Shown here: one piece after another, positions 1-6,984 of the stretch
How positions within the stretch are numbered: the first letter of the stretch is position 1
Layout: every line of letters begins with the position of its first letter
From: an uncultured Eisenbergiella sp.
Lineage (GTDB): Bacteria > Bacillota > Clostridia > Lachnospirales > Lachnospiraceae
Assembly: GCA_948960675.1 (NCBI GenBank)
Contig: CARDPF010000129.1
Location: 1 to 8,568 of the forward strand
Direction of reading: 5' to 3'
Length of the DNA: 8,568 nt
Position numbers and translations under genes: made by a program
The notes under the pieces: generated by a model
The model's database searches: none
Told to the model about the DNA's origin: nothing
The model's input: the letters and a program-made list of their open reading frames with translations, nothing else

Positions 1-135
1 CCTGCCGCAAAATTCCCATCCCCAGACTACCGGCACGCCGTCCGGGCGCATGGCTTAACTAAGTGACATTGCCCGTGAATAGTAGCCTTTTTCCCACCCC
101 TCCGAATTATTTCATTTTTGTTTCTTCAAAAGGAT
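1..135. other. gene-free left edge
   Basis: No convincing gene is visible here. All three plus frames entering from the window edge stop by base 66. A minus-strand frame is open from an ATG at 51 to the window edge (17 codons) but has no Shine-Dalgarno sequence close upstream. The right part, about 85-130, is pyrimidine and T rich and leads into the promoter of the downstream phosphotransferase gene. Confidence 0.5.
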
Positions 136-164
136 TTCACAAGCATGCGGTTTCATGATAGAAT
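136..164 (+). promoter_or_regulatory. predicted sigma-A-type promoter for the 231-1903 gene pair
   Basis: A -35 box TTCACA (136-141, 5 of 6 matches to TTGACA) is followed by a 17-base spacer and a -10 box TAGAAT (159-164, 5 of 6 matches). A TG dinucleotide at 156-157 gives an extended -10. Transcription would start near 171, leaving about 60 nt of leader before the chosen start codon. I saw no clear match to sporulation sigma-factor consensus, although the downstream kinase-fold protein resembles the CotS/APH group. This is a consensus match only. Confidence 0.5.
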
Positions 165-230
165 GGTATCAAAGCAGAAGCAATCGACAATGTGGCAAAA
201 CGTACCAAGGCAGAAAAGGAGCATAGGTGC

Positions 231-1214
231 ATGTGTCCTGCAATACTGGAAAAAATATGCCTGCAATACGGCCTCGGCAATCCCGTGTGCGAACCCTTTG
301 CGTTAAAAGGCGGATTTTTGCACAAAATGTACGCCCTTTTCACCCCAACGGGCAAATACGCCGTGAAGCTTTTAAATCCCCATATCATGCAAAGAAAAAC
401 CGCCATGGAGAATTACCGCACGGCGGAAAGGCTGGAAATGCTTTTGGAAGAAAACAAAGTCCCCATTATTCCTGCCCTGGTCTTTGCAAACGGGAAAATG
501 CAGCAGCTGGAAGGACAATTTTTTTATCTTTATCCATGGTATGACGGAAAGGCCCTGTCTATTGGTGACATCCGCGAATTTCATTGCCGCAAAATCGGGA
601 GACTCCTTGCCCAAATCCACGGGCTGGACCGGCGCAGCAAAGCTTATATCCGCAGCCCCCTCTCCATAGATTGGGATTTTTATATCGAACGGCTTGCCGT
701 CGCAAATCCCCAGCTGGGCCGCCTGCTCCAAAAAAACCGTTCCCTGCTTTATGAACTTGCGCAAAACGGTAACCTTGCCGTTTCCCAAATGCCGCCCGTC
801 CTTTCTGTCTGTCATAACGATATGGATGCCAAAAATGTACTGTGGGAGGGAAAGGACTGCCGCATTATTGATCTGGAATGCCTTGATTATAACAGCCCCT
901 TTCTGGAATTAATGGAACTGGCCCTATGCTGGTCCGGATGCTATGACTGCCGGATTGATTACGAGTTGTTTCGCTGCTTTTTACATGCATACGCAGAGGC
1001 AGGCGGCACACTTCCCGCCGATTGGGAAACCGTTTACTGGTGTAACAACAGCCGGTTGGAATGGCTGGAATATAACTGCAAGCGTTCCCTCGGCATCGAA
1101 TGCGCGGCAGGCGAAGTCAGCCTTGGCATTTCAGAAGCCATACATACCATGGCGCAAATCGTCTATTACCGCAACGCTTTTCATTCTGTCATCAAAAACT
1201 GCCCGCAGGCATAA
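231..1214 (+). CDS. APH-fold phosphotransferase (aminoglycoside phosphotransferase/CotS-like family), substrate unknown
   Basis: This 327-residue protein has the layout of the APH/choline-kinase-like family. A lysine in YAVKLLNP (K46) is the candidate ATP anchor. A hinge-like hydrophobic stretch FFYLYPWYDG (97-106) follows. The catalytic loop is H-N-D-M-D-A-K-N (195-202, the HxDxxxxN pattern), and IIDLE (212-216) supplies the metal-binding aspartate. ATP-dependent phosphorylation of a small molecule is therefore likely; the same fold also occurs in CotS-type spore coat proteins, and nothing here identifies the substrate. I chose ATG 231 because AAAGGAG (215-221) lies 9 bases upstream. The in-frame GTG at 192 would add 13 residues but lacks a ribosome binding site. 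The membrane protein gene follows after 50 nt on the same strand, so they may be co-transcribed. The gap holds two 5-bp tetraloop hairpins (1217-1230 and 1232-1245) with no U-tract. Resistance activity should not be assumed from the family name. Confidence 0.75.
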   Translation: MCPAILEKICLQYGLGNPVCEPFALKGGFLHKMYALFTPTGKYAVKLLNPHIMQRKTAMENYRTAERLEMLLEENKVPIIPALVFANGKMQQLEGQFFYLYPWYDGKALSIGDIREFHCRKIGRLLAQIHGLDRRSKAYIRSPLSIDWDFYIERLAVANPQLGRLLQKNRSLLYELAQNGNLAVSQMPPVLSVCHNDMDAKNVLWEGKDCRIIDLECLDYNSPFLELMELALCWSGCYDCRIDYELFRCFLHAYAEAGGTLPADWETVYWCNNSRLEWLEYNCKRSLGIECAAGEVSLGISEAIHTMAQIVYYRNAFHSVIKNCPQA

Positions 1215-1264
1215 AGGCAGACTTATCTGCACCGTTACCTAACGGGCGCCAGTGGAGGAAACAT

Positions 1265-1903
1265 ATGCAAAGCAAACCCCTTATAAAGCGGTTCCCATCG
1301 CTGCTTATCACCTTTTTATGCGGAATTCTTGCCGGGATTCTTACCAGACTGACAGATTTTTTCAGGGCGGAAACTTTATGGAGTTTTTCCTCGGTTGCCA
1401 CGCTATTTGGATTTTGGATTCTCAGCGTCGCCGTCATTGTTTTGTTGAGTTCTTCCAACCGATCTGCCGGAATCGGCTCGTTTTTATATATGTTCGGCAT
1501 GACCTTAAGTTTTTACGCCCTGCAATACGTGCTGGGACGGTTTCTGCCCCGTTTTCACAATGAGGGATTCAAGACAGGCCTTTTCCTTCTGTATTCCGCC
1601 CTTTCCGTCGGCTGCGGCATCGGCGCATTTGTCCTGTTTTATTGGAACAAAAACATAAAAGCCAACGCCGTCCTATACGCAATGCCCGTGGGCGCATTGT
1701 TGGCGGAGACCATTGCAACAGCGGTTTTCCTAATCTATAGATCCCTATTCCTCTTTCAATTCCTGCTGGACCTTTCTGCCGCCGTGGCACTTGGCATTCT
1801 CTTTTATAAACGCAGCAAAAGCAAACCCGTCTACTTTGTGTCACTCTGTCTGATAACTGCAGCCGTATACTGCGTCATCTACCGGCCCTTTTTACCCCTG
1901 TAG
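1265..1903 (+). CDS. polytopic membrane protein of unknown function
   Basis: I do not recognise this 212-residue protein with confidence. It has a short basic N-terminus (KPLIKR) and six or seven hydrophobic segments, roughly at residues 11-28, 40-62, 66-90, 103-127, 135-157, 160-180 and 188-207. These are separated by short loops containing charged residues (RAE near 34, RFHNEGFK at 96-103, YWNKNIK at 126-132, YKRSKSK at 181-187), as expected for an integral inner-membrane protein. No catalytic motif is visible. It could belong to one of the small DUF membrane families common in Firmicutes. ATG 1265 was chosen because GGAGG (1254-1258) lies 6 bases upstream; the frame stays open back to 1100 but that part overlaps the preceding gene. 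It sits 50 nt after the phosphotransferase gene and ends just before the shared terminator hairpin. Confidence 0.7.
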   Translation: MQSKPLIKRFPSLLITFLCGILAGILTRLTDFFRAETLWSFSSVATLFGFWILSVAVIVLLSSSNRSAGIGSFLYMFGMTLSFYALQYVLGRFLPRFHNEGFKTGLFLLYSALSVGCGIGAFVLFYWNKNIKANAVLYAMPVGALLAETIATAVFLIYRSLFLFQFLLDLSAAVALGILFYKRSKSKPVYFVSLCLITAAVYCVIYRPFLPL

Positions 1904-1936
1904 CTTCAGGCGGTGTTTGGAAAAATGCCCCGACAT

Positions 1937-1976
1937 AAAGCATCCGCAGGCATTTACCGGCGCCTGCGGATGCTTT
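1937..1976. terminator. probable bidirectional intrinsic terminator between convergent transcripts
   Basis: A perfect 15-bp inverted repeat, AAAGCATCCGCAGGC (1937-1951) and its complement (1962-1976), encloses a 10-base loop. It lies in the 86-base gap between the stop of the plus-strand membrane protein gene and the stop of etfA on the minus strand. In the plus direction the stem is followed by a T-rich run (TTTCATTCTTATTTCTTTATTT region, 1974-1995). In the minus direction the stem itself ends in TTT and a T5 follows about 10 bases later, so the operon side is the weaker match. A GC-rich stem with terminal A and T tracts is the usual form of a shared terminator. Confidence 0.78.
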
Positions 1977-1989
1977 CATTCTTATTTCT

Positions 1990-3045
1990 TTATTTGGCTG
2001 CCCTTGCCTCTTTAATCTTCTCGGTGAGAACCGGAACGATCTTATTCAGGTCGCCCACTACGCCGTAATCCGCCACGTCAAAGATCGGGGCCGTCTCATC
2101 CTTGTTGATCGCAACAATGATGTCGGATTCTTCCATACCCGCCAAATGCTGGATGGCGCCGGAAATACCGATGGCAAAATACACATGGGGACGGACGGTC
2201 TTACCGGTCTGTCCAACCTGCAGGGCCTTAGGCTTCCAGCCGGAATCCACCACCGCACGGGAGCAGCTTACGGTTCCGCCGATTGCCGCCGCCAGATCCT
2301 CCAACAGCTTGAAGTTCTCCGGGCTTCCCACGCCGCGGCCGCCGGATACCAGAATCTTGGCATCCATGATATCCTCAATATCGGAAACCGCCTTGACAAT
2401 CTCCATAATCTCCACATATTTGTTGTCAGGCGTAAAGCCGGGATTGAACTCCTCAACCACAGCCTGCGCGCCTTCCACCCGGGGCGCTTTCTGCATGACG
2501 CCGGGACGGACGGTGGCCATCTGGGGACGGAAATCCGGGCACGCGATGGTAGCGATGGTGTTGCCGCCAAATGCAGGACGGGTCATGAGAAGCTGGTTGT
2601 GCTTCTGCTCTTTGCCCGGTACCGGATTGATCGGGAAATCGCCGATATCCAGCTGTGTACAGTCTGCCGTCAGTCCGGTATGGATTCTGGCGGAAACGCG
2701 GGGGCCTAAGTCACGGCCGATAGCGGTAGCGCCCACCAACATGATCTCGGGCTTATATTTTTTGATCACTTCTGCCAACGCATGTGCGTAAGGCTCGGTT
2801 CTGTATTCCTTCAGTTCGGGATCATCCACAACGATAATCCGGTCTGCACCGTACTCGGCCAGTTCCGTGCACAGGCCCTTCACTCCGCTGCCGATGAGAA
2901 CCGCCGTTACCTGTGTACCCAAATCCTTTGACAGATCTTTTCCTTTGCCCACCAGTTCCAGAGCAATGCCGCTCAAAGTGTTGTCAACCTGCTGCGCAAA
3001 GACAAATACGCCTTTATATTCTTCTAAGTTCATCACATTCACCAC
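1990..3045 (-). CDS. etfA: electron-transfer flavoprotein alpha subunit (butyryl-CoA dehydrogenase partner)
   Basis: This is the larger Etf subunit, which with EtfB forms the flavoprotein heterodimer that feeds electrons from NADH to Bcd and, in clostridial bifurcating complexes, to ferredoxin. The N-terminal nucleotide-binding-like domain runs to about residue 200 and includes GRDLGPRVSAR (110-120). The C-terminal FAD domain has GGRGVG (235-240), VGQTGKTV (277-284), the EtfA signature VYFAIGISGAIQH (288-300) and AINKD (312-316). The length of 351 residues fits clostridial EtfA. The start is uncertain. AAGGA lies 5 bases before GTG 3045 and 8 before GTG 3042, while ATG 3033 gives an N-terminus, MNLEEYKGV, that looks more like the family. 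The gene follows etfB by 16 nt and is last in the operon. Function is certain; the bifurcating type is inferred from context. Confidence 0.97.
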   Translation of the reverse strand: MVNVMNLEEYKGVFVFAQQVDNTLSGIALELVGKGKDLSKDLGTQVTAVLIGSGVKGLCTELAEYGADRIIVVDDPELKEYRTEPYAHALAEVIKKYKPEIMLVGATAIGRDLGPRVSARIHTGLTADCTQLDIGDFPINPVPGKEQKHNQLLMTRPAFGGNTIATIACPDFRPQMATVRPGVMQKAPRVEGAQAVVEEFNPGFTPDNKYVEIMEIVKAVSDIEDIMDAKILVSGGRGVGSPENFKLLEDLAAAIGGTVSCSRAVVDSGWKPKALQVGQTGKTVRPHVYFAIGISGAIQHLAGMEESDIIVAINKDETAPIFDVADYGVVGDLNKIVPVLTEKIKEARAAK

Positions 3046-3061
3046 GCTTTTCCTTTATTTA

Positions 3062-3844
3062 TTAAATGACATGTTTTGTCAGCAACTTATCCATAATATA
3101 GTCAACAGACTCTGCCGGATCGAGAACCACCTTTTCCCCGGCGCCCTTGCGCACCTTATCGGATGCCTTGGCGATCTGTGTGGGGGAACCTTTCAGGCCC
3201 AGATTGGAATCCGCTACGTCCACCAGCTTATCCCTGCCCCACACGGTGATCTCTGCGTTGTACGCATCGAAAATGCCGCCGGGTGTCATGTAACGGGGCT
3301 CGTTGAGTTCTGCCAGCGCCGTGATCAGGCAGGGCATTTTTGCCTTGAGGACATGGTATCTGTCATCGAACTGACGCTCCACGATCACAAAGTCGCCGTC
3401 GATCTTAATGTTCTGCGCATAACTGATCACAGGAAGGTTCAAATGCTCGGAAATCTGCGGGCCAACCTGCGCGGTGTCGCCGTCGATGGCCTGCCGTCCC
3501 GTAATGATCAGGTCGTATTCCAGATTGCGGATTGCGCCTGCCAGCGTCTGGCTGGTCGCCCAGGTATCCGCACCGCCCAACACCCTGTCCGTTACCAGAA
3601 CGCCCTTGTCTGCGCCCATCGCGATGGCTTCGCGCAGCACCTCCTCCGCCTTGGGAAGTCCCATGGTGATGACGGTCACTTCCGCACCATACTGGTCTTT
3701 CAACCTTAAAGCCGCTTCCAGACCCGCCTTATCGTCGGGATTCATGATCGCGAGCATTGCACTTCTGTCCAGGGTTCCGTCGGGATTGAATTTCACGCCG
3801 CCCTTGGTATCGGGAACCTGTTTTACACAAACAACGATTTTCAT
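3062..3844 (-). CDS. etfB: electron-transfer flavoprotein beta subunit
   Basis: This 260-residue protein is the small Etf subunit. It begins MKIVVCVKQVPDT, typical of EtfB, and has NPDDKAGLEAAL (35-46) and the flavin-binding segment GRQAIDGDTAQVGPQ (116-130). The DGDTAQVGP form is the one I associate with clostridial, bifurcation-type EtfB, in contrast to AMP-binding Etf of aerobic beta-oxidation. In such complexes EtfB carries the FAD where NADH electrons split between Bcd and ferredoxin. ATG 3844 is chosen because AAGGAG (3856-3861) lies 11 bases upstream. An in-frame GTG at 3856 overlaps this ribosome binding site and is unlikely to be the start. An 89-nt gap separates it from bcd, while etfA follows after only 16 nt, consistent with matched synthesis of the two subunits. 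Confidence 0.97.
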   Translation of the reverse strand: MKIVVCVKQVPDTKGGVKFNPDGTLDRSAMLAIMNPDDKAGLEAALRLKDQYGAEVTVITMGLPKAEEVLREAIAMGADKGVLVTDRVLGGADTWATSQTLAGAIRNLEYDLIITGRQAIDGDTAQVGPQISEHLNLPVISYAQNIKIDGDFVIVERQFDDRYHVLKAKMPCLITALAELNEPRYMTPGGIFDAYNAEITVWGRDKLVDVADSNLGLKGSPTQIAKASDKVRKGAGEKVVLDPAESVDYIMDKLLTKHVI

Positions 3845-3886
3845 TGTATGATTCACTCCTTATTTTTATTGTATGCTTGTCACTGC

Positions 3887-3914
3887 CAGGAAAACGCCTC
3901 CTGCCTAGGCCTCC
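3887..3914 (-). repeat. small dyads in the bcd-etfB gap
   Basis: The 89-nt gap holds a 5-bp stem CAGGA (3887-3891) with TCCTG (3899-3903) around a 7-base loop. It adjoins an 8-base palindrome GCCTAGGC (3903-3910). Two GGAGG motifs read on the minus strand (3897-3901 and 3910-3914) are too far from ATG 3844 to serve it, and no credible small gene follows either. The fold is weak compared with the other gaps of the operon. Confidence 0.3.
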
Positions 3915-3933
3915 CTGCCATGATACCGTCCGG

Positions 3934-5085
3934 TTACTTCAACAGGGCGGAAGAAATTACCATTCTCTGTACTTCACTGGTTCCTTCATAGATCTCCGTG
4001 ATCTTTGCGTCACGCATCATGCGCTCCACATCGTATTCCCTTGTGTAGCCGTAACCGCCGTGCAGCTGCACCGCCTTGGTGGTAACCTCCATGGCAACTT
4101 CTGCAGCGTACAGCTTTGCCTTCGCGGCTTCCACGGAGTAAACCTTTTGGGTCTGCTTGGCCATGGCCGCCTTGTAAACCAGAAGCTGTGCCGCTTCCAC
4201 CTTAGTGGCCATGTCGGCCAGCTGGAACTGGGTGTTCTGGAAAGCGCCGATGGCCCTGCCGAACTGCTTTCTCTCTTTTACATAGGAAACGGTGGATTCC
4301 AGCGCACCCTCTGCAATACCCAGCGCCTGGGAAGCGATCCCGATACGGCCGCCGTCCAGCGTATGCATGGCAATATTGAAGCCCTTGCCCTGCTGTCCCA
4401 GCAGGTTCTCCTTGGGAATCCTGCAATCCTGGAAAATCAGTTCATAGGTAGAGGAGCCGCGGATACCCATTTTCTTTTCCTTCGTGCCGAAAGAAAAGCC
4501 GGGCGTTCCCTTCTCCACAATAAACGCAGAGATCTCCTTCATCTTCTTACCGCGCTTCTCCACGGTACCCGTCACCGCAAAGATCACATATACATCCGCT
4601 TCCTTACCGTTTGTGATAAAGCATTTGGATCCGTTTAACACCCACTCGTCGCCTTCCAGCACGGCCTTGGTCTGCTGTCCCTGCGCATCGGTTCCCGCAC
4701 CGGGCTCCGTCAGGCCGAATGCACCCAGCTTCTCGCCTTTTGCCAGGGGAACCAGAAATTTCTGTTTCTGCTCCTCGGTCCCGTAGGTCAGAATCGGATC
4801 GCAGCAAAGGGAAGTGTGTGCGGAAACGATAACGCCTGTGGTGCCGCAAACCTTGGACAATTCCTCCACGCACATCGCATAGGTGAGGACGTCACAACCC
4901 TGGCCACCGTATTCCTTGGGAACCGGAATTCCCATAAAGCCGGCTTTCACCATTTTTTCAACGGTGACTCTCGGAAACTCTTCTGTCTCGTCCACTTCCT
5001 GTGCCAGAGGCTTTACTTCTTTTTCGGCAAACTCTTTGAAAAGCTGTCTTGCCATTTCATGTTTCTTATCCAGCATAAAATCCAT
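3934..5085 (-). CDS. bcd: butyryl-CoA dehydrogenase (crotonyl-CoA reductase)
   Basis: This FAD-dependent acyl-CoA dehydrogenase family enzyme (383 residues) here works as a crotonyl-CoA to butyryl-CoA reductase with EtfAB. The first family signature is [13 protein letters not shown] (124-136). The second, Q-L-H-G-G-Y-G-Y (340-347) through R358 and D359, is also complete. The catalytic base is the glutamate in IYEGTSE; it falls at residue 367, the number reported for the Megasphaera elsdenii enzyme. [11 protein letters not shown] (273-283) is the conserved FAD-contact region. ATG 5085 is chosen because GGAGGAA (5093-5099) lies 7 bases upstream. The frame is open back to 5169, but that part is intergenic and contains a hairpin. 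The gene lies between hbd (98-nt gap) and etfB (89-nt gap). Adjacency to etfBA is the usual sign of a Bcd-Etf complex. Confidence 0.98.
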   Translation of the reverse strand: MDFMLDKKHEMARQLFKEFAEKEVKPLAQEVDETEEFPRVTVEKMVKAGFMGIPVPKEYGGQGCDVLTYAMCVEELSKVCGTTGVIVSAHTSLCCDPILTYGTEEQKQKFLVPLAKGEKLGAFGLTEPGAGTDAQGQQTKAVLEGDEWVLNGSKCFITNGKEADVYVIFAVTGTVEKRGKKMKEISAFIVEKGTPGFSFGTKEKKMGIRGSSTYELIFQDCRIPKENLLGQQGKGFNIAMHTLDGGRIGIASQALGIAEGALESTVSYVKERKQFGRAIGAFQNTQFQLADMATKVEAAQLLVYKAAMAKQTQKVYSVEAAKAKLYAAEVAMEVTTKAVQLHGGYGYTREYDVERMMRDAKITEIYEGTSEVQRMVISSALLK

Positions 5086-5113
5086 GTCTATCTTCCTCCA
5101 AATTGATTTCCTT

Positions 5114-5143
5114 GTTACGGCCCGGCCCCGGCCAAGCCGTAAC
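5114..5143 (-). repeat. stem-loop in the hbd-bcd gap
   Basis: A perfect 8-bp inverted repeat, GTTACGGC (5114-5121) with GCCGTAAC (5136-5143), encloses 14 bases that can pair further as GGC/GCC. It lies 40 nt after the hbd stop and 14 nt before the bcd ribosome binding site. No U-tract follows in the direction of transcription, so it is not a normal intrinsic terminator. An mRNA-stability or processing element is the more likely role (inference). Confidence 0.6.
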
Positions 5144-5183
5144 CCATTATTTTGTAACCGTCCAGACAAGTCCGAACCGCTAC

Positions 5184-6023
5184 TTATTTTCTATAATCAT
5201 AGAACCCGATACCGGTCTTTTTGCCAAGCTTGCCTGCACGTACCATCTTGCGAAGGAGGGGATGGGGACGGTACTTGGGATCGCCGGTTTCATTCTGCAG
5301 CACTTCCATGATCGCCAAAACGATATCCAAACCAACCAGGTCGCCCAGTGCCAGCGGCCCCATGGGATGGGATGCGCCCAGCTTCATGGCGGTGTCGATA
5401 TCCTCCACGGAAGCAATGCCGTCCGCATAAATACCGATCGCCTCATTGATCATGGGAATCAGGATCTTATTTACCACAAACCCGGGAGCCTCTTTGACTT
5501 CCACCGGGGTCTTGCCGATTGCAACGGAAATGTCCTTGATCTTCTGCACCAGATCGGCAGGGGTATTCTCCCCCGCAATCACTTCCACCAGCTTCATCCG
5601 GTCTGCGGGATTGAAAAAGTGCATTCCGATCAGCGGCCTGTCAAGCCCTGCCCCCATCTCGGTGATGGACAGGGAAGAGGTGTTGGAAGCAAAAATGCAC
5701 TCGGGCTTCACGATATCCATCAGTTCCTTAAAGGTGGATTTCTTGATCTCCATCTTCTCGGGCGCAACTTCGATGACCAGGTCGCAGTCCGTGCAAATAT
5801 CCTTCAAACCGCAGGTCACTTTGCCCATGATCTCTTCGCCCTTCTCCTGGCTGATCTTCTCCTTGCCTACCAGAAAATTAATATTCTTCTGGATTCTTGC
5901 CTTGCCGCCTTCTGCGAACTCCATTTTGATGTCGCAAAGACATACTTCATAACCGTCCGTCATTGCAAATGCCTGTGCAATGCCGGCGCCCATTGTTCCG
6001 GCACCGATAACGCCAACTTTCAT
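5184..6023 (-). CDS. hbd: 3-hydroxybutyryl-CoA dehydrogenase
   Basis: It reduces acetoacetyl-CoA to (S)-3-hydroxybutyryl-CoA. The 279-residue length is close to the usual 282 of clostridial Hbd. The N-terminal Rossmann domain starts at residue 2 with GAGTMG (7-12). An aspartate ends the second strand (LCDIK, D31), which fits NADH rather than NADPH preference. Catalytic residues visible are S117 in SNTSS, H135 in HFFNP and E147 in KLVEV, forming the His-Glu pair, plus N185 in VVNK. The C-terminal helical domain includes [15 protein letters not shown] (219-233). ATG 6023 is chosen because AGGAGGA (6031-6037) lies 7 bases upstream; the frame extends to 6080 without support. Third gene of the operon, with gaps of 85 nt from crt and 98 nt to bcd. 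Confidence 0.98.
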   Translation of the reverse strand: MKVGVIGAGTMGAGIAQAFAMTDGYEVCLCDIKMEFAEGGKARIQKNINFLVGKEKISQEKGEEIMGKVTCGLKDICTDCDLVIEVAPEKMEIKKSTFKELMDIVKPECIFASNTSSLSITEMGAGLDRPLIGMHFFNPADRMKLVEVIAGENTPADLVQKIKDISVAIGKTPVEVKEAPGFVVNKILIPMINEAIGIYADGIASVEDIDTAMKLGASHPMGPLALGDLVGLDIVLAIMEVLQNETGDPKYRPHPLLRKMVRAGKLGKKTGIGFYDYRK

Positions 6024-6060
6024 TGTGTTGTCCTCCTGTTTGTTTGATATACTTCTATGC

Positions 6061-6107
6061 TTGCCGCCCGCAGGTATCAAAATACGCCGGGCAATATTAG
6101 CATACCT
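6061..6107 (-). repeat. competing dyads in the crt-hbd gap
   Basis: Two alternative pairings share this gap. AGGTAT (6072-6077) pairs with ATACCT (6102-6107). Alternatively GCCCG (6066-6070) pairs with CGGGC (6088-6092), extendable by TT/AA across a short bulge. Both lie between the crt stop and the strong hbd ribosome binding site (6031-6037). No U-tract follows. Mutually exclusive stems may be fortuitous; they are recorded because every large gap in the operon contains dyad symmetry. Confidence 0.35.
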
Positions 6108-6108
6108 T

Positions 6109-6894
6109 TTAGCAATTCTTAAAAGGCTCCTTTACCTTCTCCTTGTTCTTGTCAAGGAAAAATGCCATGCCGTATTTCTGGTCCTGCGTCTCAAAGCAGT
6201 CGCCGAAAAGCTTCTCCTCCATCACGATTGCCTGATCCATGTCCACGTCCAGTCCCTCGTTGATGGCCTTCTTGCAGTTGCGCACCGCGATGGGCGCGTT
6301 CTTGGCAATGCCCGCCGCCATCTTCTCGGCCGCCGCCATCAGTTCCTCCTGCGGATATACCGCATTTACCAGACCGATACGGTAAGCCTCATCCGCCTTG
6401 ATGTTGCGCGCGGTATAAATCATCTGCTTGGCCATGCCGGCGCCCACCAGACGGGCCAGTCTCTGGGTACCGCCAAAGCCGGGCGTAATCCCCAGCCCCA
6501 CTTCCGGCTGTCCAAACACCGCATTCTCGGAGCAGATACGGATATCGCAGCTCATGGAAATCTCACAGCCGCCGCCCAGCGCAAAGCCGTTGACCGCCGC
6601 GATCACCGGAATCGGGAAAGTCTCCAGCTTGCGGAACACGTCGTTGCCCTTTTTGCCGAAAGCCTCGCCCTCCGCCTTGGTCAGGGTGCTCATCTCACCG
6701 ATATCCGCCCCCGCCACAAAGGACTTGCTTCCTGCACCGGTTATGATCAGGCATCTGACCGTGTCCAAATCCACCTGGTCCAGCGTCCGGTCAATCTCCT
6801 CCAAAACCGTGGAATTAAGTGCGTTCAAGGCCTTTTCACGGTTGATGGTAAGAACCGCGTAGCTGCCCTTGCTTTCATATAATATGTATTCCAT
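6109..6894 (-). CDS. crt: 3-hydroxybutyryl-CoA dehydratase (crotonase)
   Basis: This is an enoyl-CoA hydratase/isomerase superfamily protein of 261 residues, the standard Crt length. It removes water from 3-hydroxybutyryl-CoA to give crotonyl-CoA. The oxyanion-hole elements are FVAGADI (59-65) and ALGGGCE (105-111). The two catalytic glutamates are E111 and E131, the second in FGQPEVGLG (127-135), followed by GFGGTQRL (139-146). ATG 6894 is chosen because the protein then begins MEYILYE, a normal crotonase start. Its ribosome binding site is the weakest in the operon, with only AGGGG about 7-8 bases upstream. The frame extends to 6969, but that part is the hairpin-containing gap after thl. 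The weak site next to a strong hairpin may set crt expression separately from thl (inference). Confidence 0.97.
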   Translation of the reverse strand: MEYILYESKGSYAVLTINREKALNALNSTVLEEIDRTLDQVDLDTVRCLIITGAGSKSFVAGADIGEMSTLTKAEGEAFGKKGNDVFRKLETFPIPVIAAVNGFALGGGCEISMSCDIRICSENAVFGQPEVGLGITPGFGGTQRLARLVGAGMAKQMIYTARNIKADEAYRIGLVNAVYPQEELMAAAEKMAAGIAKNAPIAVRNCKKAINEGLDVDMDQAIVMEEKLFGDCFETQDQKYGMAFFLDKNKEKVKEPFKNC

Positions 6895-6937
6895 CTTCTT
6901 ACCCCTGCCCTTTCTGCATCCTGCGTCAAACATAGTG

Positions 6938-6969
6938 ATGAGAATGTCCCCGCCAAAGGACATTCTCAT
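6938..6969 (-). repeat. perfect 12-bp stem-loop in the thl-crt gap
   Basis: ATGAGAATGTCC (6938-6949) and its exact complement (6958-6969) form a 12-bp stem with an 8-base loop. The stem begins 15 nt after the thl stop and ends 43 nt before the crt start. It is not followed by a U-run in the minus direction, so it does not look like a complete terminator. A 3'-end stabiliser or processing site separating thl from crt mRNA is plausible (inference). A weak CCGG-GATA-CCGG dyad sits between the stop and the stem. Confidence 0.75.
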
Positions 6970-6984
6970 ATGCCGGTATCCCGG

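Noticed and set aside
1..51. A 17-codon minus-strand frame from ATG 51 to the window edge as the start of another gene
   Set aside because: There is no Shine-Dalgarno sequence at useful spacing, and too little sequence to judge coding character.
6895..6970. A secondary promoter for crt (TTGGCG, 16 bases, TATGTT on the minus strand)
   Set aside because: Both boxes are poor, and the -35 candidate lies in the loop and stem of the hairpin. It is not distinguishable from chance.
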